DNA from: CAVTOA01 sp963736285
Lineage (GTDB): Bacteria > Actinomycetota > Actinomycetes > Mycobacteriales > QHCE01
Length of the DNA stretch: 64,000 nt
Reading direction: 5' to 3'
Assembly (NCBI GenBank): GCA_963736285.1
Contig: CAVTOA010000003.1
Coordinates: 1,178,001 to 1,242,000 of the forward strand
Below the pieces are notes generated by a model. The model was not told the origin of the DNA, did not search any database, and saw nothing but the letters and a program-made list of their open reading frames with translations. The translations under genes were made by a program, and so were the position numbers. This document shows positions 1-7,193 of the stretch, one piece after another (the stretch's first letter is position 1; each line of letters starts with the position of its first letter).

Positions 1-1834
1 CACTGACCGTAAAACCAGCATCGTGGGTCGTGCGAAGGAAAATCTCGGTCAGTTCGTCATCGGTGTAATCGGGAAAATGGATGCGGCGAGCGAAATGGTT
101 GGCTAGTTGGGGGAACTTCCGGGAAAACTCCTGCATCGCTCTGCCGTTGCCCTCAGCGATGATGACAACGTTTTCGACTTGTTCGTCCAAAATGGCCGTC
201 AACCGTGCGACCGCCTCGGCATCACGTGTCGAGTTGTCTGGATCTAACACGCACAGCTCATCAAGGAACAGCACGCCGCCCTTTGCCCGTTCAACAAGCT
301 TGTTTACGTTGGTCGTGGAATCTGCCACGTACGCGCCCACGAGGTCCCAACGGGTGGCCTTCACCAGATGTCCGCCCGGAAGCACGCCATGCTCGCGAAG
401 AAGCTGCCCCAATAGTCGCGCCACTGTTAATTTTCCGGTGCCGACATTGCCGGTGAACATCATGTGACGTGCTTTAGCACGGTAGGTAATCCCGGCCGCC
501 CGTCGAGCGCGCTCGGCATGTAACTCCACCACCAGCTCGGACAGTTCTTTCTTTGCCCGCGCTAGCCCCGGAAGGCTGTTTAGAGCCGCAAGCGCAGAGG
601 TGTTGGACGTGTCGGAGGTAGGGGTAGACGCCGTCGACGAACCGGACGGAGCATCAGAGGCGTGATCCTTTGAGGCAAGCTGCCCCGTGGGACTGGTGTC
701 TGCCCCCACGTCGGTGCGTACGCGCGACGACTCGGGAGCGGTGGCTGCTAACGCCAGTGACAGGTCGCCCACCGGCGATGGCCGATACATACGACGCAGG
801 TCTTCCAAGAAGCGCTGGACCGGGGGAAACCCCCGCTTGTAAGCCGCGGGTACATCAGGCAAACCGTTGATGGTGGTACGGAAGCGCTGGCAGCAACTGA
901 GCCAAGAAAAGCATGCGTCGGCCTCGCCAAGTACCAGTGCCACTGAGAGCCACCGTCGAACTTCTTGTCGCCAATCAATCTCTGATGGAAAGGATTGTTC
1001 GGTCTTTTGTAAGAGCTCAGCAAATCTGTCTTTCCCCAGGACCAATGCCAGCTCGGCGGGCGGCTGGCTCTTATTTGAGTAGGCCACAATGTCGGCCATG
1101 ACGTCCAGGAAAGGCTTGCCGCGTGCTACGCGGGTCAGCTGTGTGTGAGTGGCCTCGAATTTTCGGTATATCCACTCTAGGTATAGAGGTGACGGCGCTA
1201 ATTCTGGAACAGCGGCCAAAACCTCCGCGCCCGCGTTCTGTTGCCAGCTTTCGCTCAACGCTGAGAATGGTGCCGTCAGATCGAATTGGTGTAATTCCGG
1301 ATTGGCCCGCCGGTCGTCATAGAGCTTGATGAGGGCCTGACGTCGAGGCTCCAGGGGTTCAATGCCGGCAAAAAGATCTAATACTTCTCGAGTCGCTTGC
1401 AGCGCAATCCCGCGCTTTTCTGGGTCAGATCCGGCCGCGGTGAGGAGTGGATCGTCAAACGCCGGACGCCAGAATGTGGTGTAGCCGGTCCAGTCGGTGG
1501 GGCTAAAGATATCTGTCCAGGGCTCTACGGCCAGATCGTTTAGAAATGCGGCATTAAGGTGCGCTTGGGTTCCTTGGATTACTTCACCGACACCGCGCAG
1601 GAAATACAGCATCCAGCCGATCTGAGCCGATATGGGCAGCGATTCAGCCTTGTAAAACGACTTTTTGATCTCCAGCTCGGTGGGATTTCGCTTTTCGACA
1701 AACTCGTTGACACGCTCGCGGATCTCGGCGAAGAGCCCATCCGGTACCCGCCATGGCGCGGTTCCGTATACGTGAAGTATTGGCTCGTCGGTGAGCAGAA
1801 TGTCGAAATGCTTCGGGAGCGCAAGTGTGGTCAT
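1..1834 (-). CDS. CbxX/CfqX-type AAA ATPase, C-terminus beyond window
   Basis: The frame is open on the minus strand from the ATG at 1834 to the left edge, giving 611 residues with no stop; an in-frame stop lies just upstream of the ATG. Residues 1-330 are a helical domain I do not recognise. Residues about 360-405 are a Ser/Thr/Asp-rich linker. From about 410 the protein is a CbxX/EccA-like AAA module: LNSLPGLARAKKEL, a P-loop at 462-469 (GNVGTGKL) and Walker B LFLDE at 522-526. The residue after the P-loop Lys is Leu where Ser/Thr is expected. The usual SRF arginine-finger region reads NHF at 579-581. The family remodels protein complexes; the substrate here is unknown. The neighbouring membrane proteins lie on the same strand and may belong with it (inference). 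Confidence 0.8.
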   Translation of the reverse strand, partial: MTTLALPKHFDILLTDEPILHVYGTAPWRVPDGLFAEIRERVNEFVEKRNPTELEIKKSFYKAESLPISAQIGWMLYFLRGVGEVIQGTQAHLNAAFLNDLAVEPWTDIFSPTDWTGYTTFWRPAFDDPLLTAAGSDPEKRGIALQATREVLDLFAGIEPLEPRRQALIKLYDDRRANPELHQFDLTAPFSALSESWQQNAGAEVLAAVPELAPSPLYLEWIYRKFEATHTQLTRVARGKPFLDVMADIVAYSNKSQPPAELALVLGKDRFAELLQKTEQSFPSEIDWRQEVRRWLSVALVLGEADACFSWLSCCQRFRTTINGLPDVPAAYKRGFPPVQRFLEDLRRMYRPSPVGDLSLALAATAPESSRVRTDVGADTSPTGQLASKDHASDAPSGSSTASTPTSDTSNTSALAALNSLPGLARAKKELSELVVELHAERARRAAGITYRAKARHMMFTGNVGTGKLTVARLLGQLLREHGVLPGGHLVKATRWDLVGAYVADSTTNVNKLVERAKGGVLFLDELCVLDPDNSTRDAEAVARLTAILDEQVENVVIIAEGNGRAMQEFSRKFPQLANHFARRIHFPDYTDDELTEIFLRTTHDAGFTVS

Positions 1835-1858
1835 GAGGATTCCAGTATGCCGCTGCCA

Positions 1859-1892
1859 GGGTCCATAGTCGGACGATATCGACTATGGACCC
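1859..1892. repeat. Perfect 13-bp inverted repeat
   Basis: GGGTCCATAGTCG (1859-1871) is repeated as its exact reverse complement at 1880-1892 around an 8-base loop. It lies between the stop of the upstream minus-strand gene (1955) and the AAA ATPase start at 1834. No T-run follows on either side, so it is either a terminator of atypical form or an operator for the ATPase gene. Confidence 0.7.
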
Positions 1893-1954
1893 CAAGAGCA
1901 CTTTGGCCCCCAAGAGGCAGCAGAGCCAGCGGGCTCAATGTGTGTCTAGCCGAA

Positions 1955-2902
1955 CTACTCGGTAATGGTGAGGCTATCGATCAGGTCTTGGTAGCCCGAT
2001 TCGATATCCGACTTGTAGTCTTCCCACTGAGTTCCGACATAGAGCGTGGAGCCATTGCTGAGTGGTCGGTAGGTATAGGTGCCACCACTTGTGCCCTCGA
2101 CGTCATAAGTCAGCTGCAAAGACTTCTTCCCATCGACGCGTACCGTGGTGTCGTCGGTGATGTGGGAACTTTCTGAGACGTTCTCTTTGATGGAGTTGAA
2201 GTCGCTGCTGTCTTGGTCTACCACCGTGAGCACGATGATGTCGTTGCTTCCCTCGCTGGCCCTTTCGGGTGCGATCGCGATGGTGTCGTGCCCAATGTCG
2301 GACGCACTGCTCGGCACACTTACTTGCTTGAAGCCGCTGGGAAGCTCCAGCTCATAAGGTGCGCCGGCCGGGGAGATTCGTTTTCCGCGTGATTTCGAAT
2401 CGTTTTTGTTGCTGTCGTTATTGGTTTGGTGGTCGCTGTTCGCTTTATCGTCGCCGCTCTTGTTGTCATTGCCGCCGGCAAAGAGCAGGAATCCGCCTAC
2501 ACCGAGAACAACGACCAGCAGCACCGTGGCCACGATCCCGATGATGAGCCCGGTGTGGTTTTTGTTCGGTGGTTGGCCGTAATTGCCAGCGCCAAACTCA
2601 GGCGGTGGCGGCTGGTATGGGTCGTAGCCGCCGTATTGGCTTGCCGGAGCGCCGTAAGCGCCTGGATCTTGCGGCGTGCCCCAAGGGTTGGGTTGACCAG
2701 TAACCGGGGCGTTATACGGGTCTGGTTGACCCGATTGGGGGACATACGGCCCGGCGGCACCTGCACCGCTGACCTGAGAAGGGTCATGGGGATACTGCCC
2801 AGGTCCTGAAGGCTGCGAGCCGCGGGGGTCTGGTGGGAACCCGCCGTGCTGGTTGTGTGGGTCGTTGCCCCAAGCGCCTGGCTGGTTGGGGGGGTAGGTC
2901 AT
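1955..2902 (-). CDS. Pro/Gly/Gln-rich single-pass membrane protein (paralogue 1)
   Basis: The protein has 315 residues from the ATG at 2902; the longer in-frame start at 2974 adds a stretch that does not look coding. The N-terminal 115 residues are rich in Pro, Gly, Gln, Tyr and Asn and are probably cytoplasmic. One TM segment follows (GLIIGIVATVLLVVVLGVGG), then an Asp/Asn/Lys-rich linker and an extracellular domain of about 135 residues beginning ISPAGAPYELELPSGF. The next gene upstream encodes the same architecture with matching motifs (SPxGAPY, PSGF, VPSS, LYxx..W), so the two are tandem paralogues. The function is unknown. The layout is common among actinobacterial envelope proteins. Confidence 0.8.
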   Translation of the reverse strand: MTYPPNQPGAWGNDPHNQHGGFPPDPRGSQPSGPGQYPHDPSQVSGAGAAGPYVPQSGQPDPYNAPVTGQPNPWGTPQDPGAYGAPASQYGGYDPYQPPPPEFGAGNYGQPPNKNHTGLIIGIVATVLLVVVLGVGGFLLFAGGNDNKSGDDKANSDHQTNNDSNKNDSKSRGKRISPAGAPYELELPSGFKQVSVPSSASDIGHDTIAIAPERASEGSNDIIVLTVVDQDSSDFNSIKENVSESSHITDDTTVRVDGKKSLQLTYDVEGTSGGTYTYRPLSNGSTLYVGTQWEDYKSDIESGYQDLIDSLTITE

Positions 2903-2986
2903 AAGCGTGGCCCATCTGTGCGTGTCGTGGCGTGGGTAAGTGAAGCCTGGAGTTGCCCGCAATGTGCACGGCACCCCCGTTAGTCA

Positions 2987-3745
2987 TCATTTGATTTTGA
3001 TGCTGTCCGTCAATGCGCCCAGACCTTGCTCAATGGCGGATTTTTGGGTGGTCCAAGCGCCTGAGATGTAAAGCGTTTTTTCTCCGCCCAGAGAGCGGTA
3101 AATGTAGTAACCGTCCGAATGAGAGTTCGCATTGTGGAACTGGAGGCGGAGCGCTTGTTTTCCGTCAAGCTTGATTTTCTCCTGCTTAGTTACCTGGGCG
3201 CGCTGCGACACGCTGGCAGCTGTTTGATCGAGATTGCTGCTGTCTAGCCCGTCAATTTCGGTGACCAGGATGAGGTTTGCCTGTGGGGCGCCGCTATGTG
3301 GGGCAACGACTGTGGTGTATTTGCCGCCAATGTCGTTGAGGCTGCTCGGTACTGTCGTTTGTTCAAACCCACTGGGCACGGTATAGCTGTATGGCGCCCC
3401 ATCCGGGGATACAGTCTTGCCTTTTCCGGTATTGGGGTTACCGCTATTGCCAGAGTTGCTGGGAGTAGAGGAGTGATTCGTCTTGGTGTCGCCTTTATCG
3501 GACCCGTTATCGTCCTTTTTGAACAATAGATATCCGCCCACCGTGAGTATTGCGATGAGGAGAACGGCCGCCACAATCCCTACGATCAGCACCGTTCGGG
3601 ACTTGTTGGGGGCTGGCTGTTGCTGTTGGGGTGCGCCATAGGCTGGCTCGCCAGCGCCTCCGTACGTTGGTCCGCTCGGCGGCTGCTGGGGCTGATGCTC
3701 GAAGGGGTCACCGTTCGGAGGGCCTGGCGGCGGATAACTGCTCAT
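2987..3745 (-). CDS. Pro/Gly/Gln-rich single-pass membrane protein (paralogue 2)
   Basis: The protein has 252 residues from the ATG at 3745, chosen because GTGAGG precedes it and the protein then begins MSSYPPPGPP; the longer frame to 3793 only translates a 15-bp tandem repeat. A Pro/Gln-rich cytoplasmic tail of about 50 residues is followed by a TM segment (TVLIVGIVAAVLLIAILTVG), a Thr/Ser/Asn linker and an extracellular domain with SPDGAPY, VPSGFEQ, VPSSLNDIGG and LYISGAW. It is paralogous to the downstream gene, and the two are probably co-transcribed with the AAA ATPase. I do not recognise a function. Confidence 0.8.
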   Translation of the reverse strand: MSSYPPPGPPNGDPFEHQPQQPPSGPTYGGAGEPAYGAPQQQQPAPNKSRTVLIVGIVAAVLLIAILTVGGYLLFKKDDNGSDKGDTKTNHSSTPSNSGNSGNPNTGKGKTVSPDGAPYSYTVPSGFEQTTVPSSLNDIGGKYTTVVAPHSGAPQANLILVTEIDGLDSSNLDQTAASVSQRAQVTKQEKIKLDGKQALRLQFHNANSHSDGYYIYRSLGGEKTLYISGAWTTQKSAIEQGLGALTDSIKIK

Positions 3746-3762
3746 GGTGCGAATCCTCACCT

Positions 3763-3789
3763 TTGCTGTGCGGTACCTTGCTGTGCGGT
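3763..3789. repeat. 12-bp direct repeat, 15-bp period
   Basis: TTGCTGTGCGGT occurs at 3763-3774 and again at 3778-3789. It sits 18-44 bases upstream of the start codon at 3745 in the divergent space before tsaB. It may be a regulator site or a simple duplication. Confidence 0.5.
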
Positions 3790-3979
3790 CCAAAATGTCG
3801 GGTTTTAGTAGTCAATCGTTTTAACGTGATGCGACCACGAAGGCTGGTTCAAAATTATCTGACGTTTGGGCATCTGCTCTGCGCAGGGGCTATATGGCTA
3901 GCGTTGGACGGACGCACGACTGGCTGACTCAGTGCCGCTGGTTCCCAGATTTTCGTCAACCGGGCTACGCTTCGGTCTC

Positions 3980-4879
3980 GTGTATGTACTGGCGCTAGAT
4001 ACCGCTACTCCCACTGTTGTTGCCGGCTTGGTGCGTCTCACGCCTCAGTCCCGGCCTTCGGTGCGAACGCCGACAACCTCGGTGATGACAGCATCGGGAG
4101 CGGCAACCGAATTAGACGCTGCTTATGATCTCGCCCACACGCCGTTTTCTGTTACCACGGAATCGGTGATCGGCGCCCAGGTCATCGCGCCGTCGACCAG
4201 CATGTCAGGGGATGCTCCACGCGCGAACCAACACGGAGAAGCGCTAGTGCCGCACATCGCGGCCGCTTTGTCGCGGGTAGGTATCAAACCTAAAGAGGTA
4301 GATGCCGTTGTGGTAGGAATCGGGCCCGGGCCATTTACCGGCCTTCGAGTTGGCATGGTCACCGCTGCGGCCTGGGGGCATGCGGTCGGCTGCCGGGTCT
4401 ACGGTGTGTGCACATTGGACGCTGTCGCCACTACGGCTCTGGCAGAACGCTCCACAGTGGATGCTGGTCTGGTCACGGGAGAGGGAGACCCGCTCGGCGG
4501 GCCTGTCGGCAAAAATTTTCTGGTCGCCACCGATGCCCGCCGGAAAGAGGTGTACTGGGCTGTGTACTCGGGATCGGGAGTCAGGCTGAGCGATCCGGCG
4601 GTCGACAAGCCAGCAAATCTTGCGTCACGACTTCGCGCTTTGAGCGAACAGAATCCCGCGGTGACCGCTCCTACCTGGGTGGCAGGCGCTGGCGCGTCGT
4701 TGTATCGCGAGACCATCGCGTTACCCACGTCAGAGACTGTTGCCCCCAGTGTGGCTGGATTGGCTATGCGCGCGGGTCATCGAGTGATGTGGAAAGCACC
4801 AAGCGAACAGCTGGCTCCCTTGTATTTGCGCCGTCCGGATGCGGTGGAACCGACCACCCGCAAGTCGGTTTTGGTTTAG
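3980..4879 (+). CDS. tsaB: tRNA threonylcarbamoyladenosine biosynthesis protein TsaB
   Basis: TsaB is the ASKHA-fold partner of TsaD in making the N6-threonylcarbamoyl modification of ANN-decoding tRNAs. The GTG at 3980 gives VYVLALDTATPTVVAGL, the usual family N-terminus; the upstream extension to 3932 is rejected. The core motifs are QHGEALVPHI and VVVGIGPGPFTGLRVGM. About 50 residues rich in Ser/Thr (QSRPSVRTPTTSV and onward) separate the first strand from QHGE, longer than in most homologues. It has 299 residues. Its stop abuts the GTG of rimI with no gap, so the two are translationally coupled. Confidence 0.93.
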   Translation: MYVLALDTATPTVVAGLVRLTPQSRPSVRTPTTSVMTASGAATELDAAYDLAHTPFSVTTESVIGAQVIAPSTSMSGDAPRANQHGEALVPHIAAALSRVGIKPKEVDAVVVGIGPGPFTGLRVGMVTAAAWGHAVGCRVYGVCTLDAVATTALAERSTVDAGLVTGEGDPLGGPVGKNFLVATDARRKEVYWAVYSGSGVRLSDPAVDKPANLASRLRALSEQNPAVTAPTWVAGAGASLYRETIALPTSETVAPSVAGLAMRAGHRVMWKAPSEQLAPLYLRRPDAVEPTTRKSVLV

Positions 4880-5359
4880 GTGACGGACGTTCACCCTGTC
4901 CGAATAGTCCCCCTACGGTGGTGGCATTTGGAGCAGGTGCACGAGATCGAGCAGGAACTGTTCGGCGACGAGCAATGGACGCCGGCCATGTTTTGGTCAG
5001 AGCTCGCGCAGACGGAGACGCGCTGGTACCGGGCAGCGCTTGATGACGCGGACCATGTTGTTGGCTACGCGGGTTTGTGCGTCTATGGTGAACCGCCCGA
5101 TGGTCAAGCGTGGGTCCAGACCATCGCGGTCGATAGTGCCGCGCAGCGAAGCGGAATTGGCGGCGGGTTGCTCGGTGTTCTTATCGATCACGCCGCCGAG
5201 CTAGCCGCGCCCACGATCAGTTTGGAAGTCCGGGCCGACAATGGGCCCGCGCAGCGGCTGTATGCCCGATGGGGGTTCGAGGCGGTCGCGGTGCGTCGCG
5301 GCTATTACCAGCCCAGCAATACCGACGCCCTTGTCATGGTTAAAGAGTTAACGAGCTGA
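4880..5359 (+). CDS. rimI: Ribosomal protein S18-alanine N-acetyltransferase RimI
   Basis: This is a GNAT-fold acetyltransferase of 159 residues, starting at a GTG directly after the tsaB stop. The acetyl-CoA site is visible as IAVDSAAQRSGIGGGLL, followed by LEVRADNGPAQRLYARWGFE, the hallmark of RimI. The family acetylates the N-terminal Ala of ribosomal protein S18. Its link to tsaB is a standard actinobacterial arrangement. The last 12 bases overlap the convergent methyltransferase gene. Confidence 0.93.
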   Translation: MTDVHPVRIVPLRWWHLEQVHEIEQELFGDEQWTPAMFWSELAQTETRWYRAALDDADHVVGYAGLCVYGEPPDGQAWVQTIAVDSAAQRSGIGGGLLGVLIDHAAELAAPTISLEVRADNGPAQRLYARWGFEAVAVRRGYYQPSNTDALVMVKELTS

Positions 5360-6511
5360 CGCGGCGGCGGCCGCGCGTTGGGCAATGATGGCCACGGGTT
5401 TCTCGTCGATGCGGGTGAGTATGAGGGAGATGGCGCGGGATCCGCTGGGCTTGAGCGCCGCTCGGAGCTGCTCGGGGCTCATCGCGAAACCGCGTTTTTT
5501 GATCTCGACCGTGCCCACATCGTTTTTTCTCAACCAGCCGCGCAGGCGTTTTACCGAAAACGGAAGAACCTCGACGACTTCAAATGCCTGTGCGAGTGGT
5601 GTCTGATGGTAGCTGTCCGCGCTGAGGTAGGCGATCTGCGGCGTGAGCGCCGTGGCGTCGAGTGCGTGGGCGAGTTCGGCAACCAGATGAGCACGTATAA
5701 CCGCGCCGTCTGGTTCGTACAGCCATTGCTGGAGCGGGGCGACGGGTGCTAGCTGTTGGCCTGAGCCGATCAGGCTTGTCGCCGTGGGCAATGAGGTGGC
5801 TCGGTGTAGTCGCTGCCCGTGTGTGGGCACGGCGCCGCTGAGTTTGCCGAGCCACAGCGCGGCTTCGACCACGTCGCCATCGACGCTCACCCATTCTGCT
5901 TCTGCCCCATTCGGTATCGACGCATGGTCGATACCCGGAGCCACCTTTACCGCCACCATGTCGATTCGGTTGGCTAGGTCGAGCACAAAAGACCAGGGAG
6001 GTTGATAGCTGGCGAGGTTAAAGACGCGTTGTCCGTTGCGTCGGCGCGCAGGATCACAAAATGCCGCGTCAAATTTTTCTACGTTCATGGTGCGGGCATC
6101 GGCGCATATCACTTGCACCTGGTCGGTGAGGCCCAGCGCGTCCACATTGGCCGTTGCGACGGCGGCGGTGGTGGCGTCTATTTCCACCCCGGTGACTGAC
6201 AATCCCGCCTGGGCGAGTGCGATCAGGTCACCGCCGATGCCACAACCCAGGTCCACTACCCGCTGTGCGTTTGCGTGCACGACTCGGGTTGCTCGGCGTG
6301 CGGCAACGGTAGGGCGAGTTGCCTGCTCGAGGCCATCGCTGGTGAACCACATGCGCGCGGCGAGACGTCCATATTTAGCCGCCCCACGGTCGCGCAAGAT
6401 CGCTTGGGTCAAGGCGGACGGAATGAGATCGGACGCATGTCCGCGCCGGCGCAATTGAGACACTGCCGCGAGCGAGTCGACAGTCGACGGTTGTTGGCCA
6501 TGCGGCGGCAT
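5348..6511 (-). CDS. Class I SAM-dependent methyltransferase, THUMP-like domain
   Basis: The protein has 387 residues from the ATG at 6511. SAM-binding motif I is VVDLGCGIGGD (residues 85-95), with the acidic ribose-binding stretch VEID at about 109-112 and CDPARR near 155. The C-terminal 60 residues (KKRGFAMSPEQLRAALKP) match the THUMP-like tail of actinobacterial methyltransferases found near groES. The substrate is probably an RNA, by family analogy only. The frame stays open upstream to 6658 and reads LTPALLARLRSGEG, which resembles a genuine N-terminus, but no ATG, GTG or TTG is available there. The true start is therefore uncertain. Confidence 0.85.
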   Translation of the reverse strand: MPPHGQQPSTVDSLAAVSQLRRRGHASDLIPSALTQAILRDRGAAKYGRLAARMWFTSDGLEQATRPTVAARRATRVVHANAQRVVDLGCGIGGDLIALAQAGLSVTGVEIDATTAAVATANVDALGLTDQVQVICADARTMNVEKFDAAFCDPARRRNGQRVFNLASYQPPWSFVLDLANRIDMVAVKVAPGIDHASIPNGAEAEWVSVDGDVVEAALWLGKLSGAVPTHGQRLHRATSLPTATSLIGSGQQLAPVAPLQQWLYEPDGAVIRAHLVAELAHALDATALTPQIAYLSADSYHQTPLAQAFEVVEVLPFSVKRLRGWLRKNDVGTVEIKKRGFAMSPEQLRAALKPSGSRAISLILTRIDEKPVAIIAQRAAAAASAR

Positions 6512-6635
6512 GAGGGCGGCGAGATCCGCGAAGATCTGTGCTCCTTCTCCCGAGCGGAGTCGGGCGAGAAGCGCCGGGGTGAGCGCCCGCGGAGGAGCTG
6601 GGGGTGTGGACTTGATGAGAATTTGCCTTCGCGCT

Positions 6636-6662
6636 TTGGCACTCGCCTTGACTGAGTGCTAG
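6636..6662. promoter_or_regulatory. CIRCE operator 1 (HrcA site)
   Basis: TTGGCACTC, nine bases, then GAGTGCTAG is very close to the CIRCE consensus TTAGCACTC-N9-GAGTGCTAA, which the HrcA repressor binds. The groES -35 hexamer lies in its spacer. Confidence 0.92.
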
Positions 6663-6676
6663 CCGGAGAATACTGT
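6648..6676 (+). promoter_or_regulatory. groES promoter (-35/-10)
   Basis: TTGACT (6648-6653) and TACTGT (6671-6676) are separated by exactly 17 bases. The -35 falls in the spacer and the right arm begins directly after it in CIRCE 1; CIRCE 2 starts six bases past the -10. HrcA bound at either site would block RNA polymerase. This is a consensus match by eye. Confidence 0.7.
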
Positions 6677-6681
6677 TCCGC

Positions 6682-6708
6682 CTAGCACTCTACTGCCGAG
6701 TGTGCTAC
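6682..6708. promoter_or_regulatory. CIRCE operator 2 (HrcA site, imperfect)
   Basis: CTAGCACTC, nine bases, then GTGTGCTAC. The right arm has two mismatches to GAGTGCTAG. It covers the expected transcription start of groES. Confidence 0.8.
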
Positions 6709-6786
6709 CTAGCCGCCCGACCACCGCGACGACGGGCGGACGTACCCAGCAATCATTCGGATAACCCCAGAGGGGGAGGAACACAC

Positions 6787-7095
6787 GTGACGACCGCCAC
6801 CAAGGTCACCATCAAGCCGCTGGAGGACCGCGTTGTCGTGCAGGCCAATGAGGCCGAGACGACGACCGCTTCCGGCATTGTCATTCCTGACACCGCCAAA
6901 GAAAAGCCGCAAGAAGGCACCGTTGTGGCAGTAGGACCAGGTCGTTTCGACGACTCGGGCAAGCGAGTGCCACTCGATGTCACGCTCGGAGACGTGGTGC
7001 TGTACTCCAAGTACGGCGGCACCGAGGTTAAGTACGCGGGCGAGGAGTACCTGGTGCTCTCGGCGCGCGACGTGCTCGCCGTCATCGAGAAGTAA
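6787..7095 (+). CDS. groES: Co-chaperonin GroES
   Basis: GroES is the 10-kDa lid of the GroEL chamber. It has 102 residues from the GTG at 6787, preceded by a strong Shine-Dalgarno (GAGGGGGAGGAA); the frame continues upstream to 6700 but that part is leader. KVTIKPLEDRVVVQ, the mobile loop (TASGIVIPDTAKEKPQ) and the C-terminal GGTEVKYAGEEYLVL segment are canonical. It is the first gene of an operon with groEL under two CIRCE operators. Confidence 0.97.
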   Translation: MTTATKVTIKPLEDRVVVQANEAETTTASGIVIPDTAKEKPQEGTVVAVGPGRFDDSGKRVPLDVTLGDVVLYSKYGGTEVKYAGEEYLVLSARDVLAVIEK

Positions 7096-7116
7096 CAGCG
7101 ACGTAGCGCTGTGCAC

Positions 7117-7152
7117 AATCGCCCTGGTTCCCCTGTGGGTTCCAGGGCGATT
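7117..7152 (+). terminator. groES-groEL intercistronic hairpin
   Basis: AATCGCCCTGG (7117-7127) pairs perfectly with 7142-7152; the loop can add a small CCC/GGG stem. Only three T residues follow. It could be a partial terminator or an mRNA-stability element setting the groES:groEL ratio. Confidence 0.6.
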
Positions 7153-7193
7153 TGCCATTCGGAGCTCGCACAGATTGAGGGAGAACCAAGTAC

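Noticed and set aside
2903..2974. Longer start for the first PQ-rich membrane protein
   Set aside because: The added 24 residues lack the Pro/Gly/Gln composition, and the ATG at 2902 gives the same N-terminal style as the paralogue.
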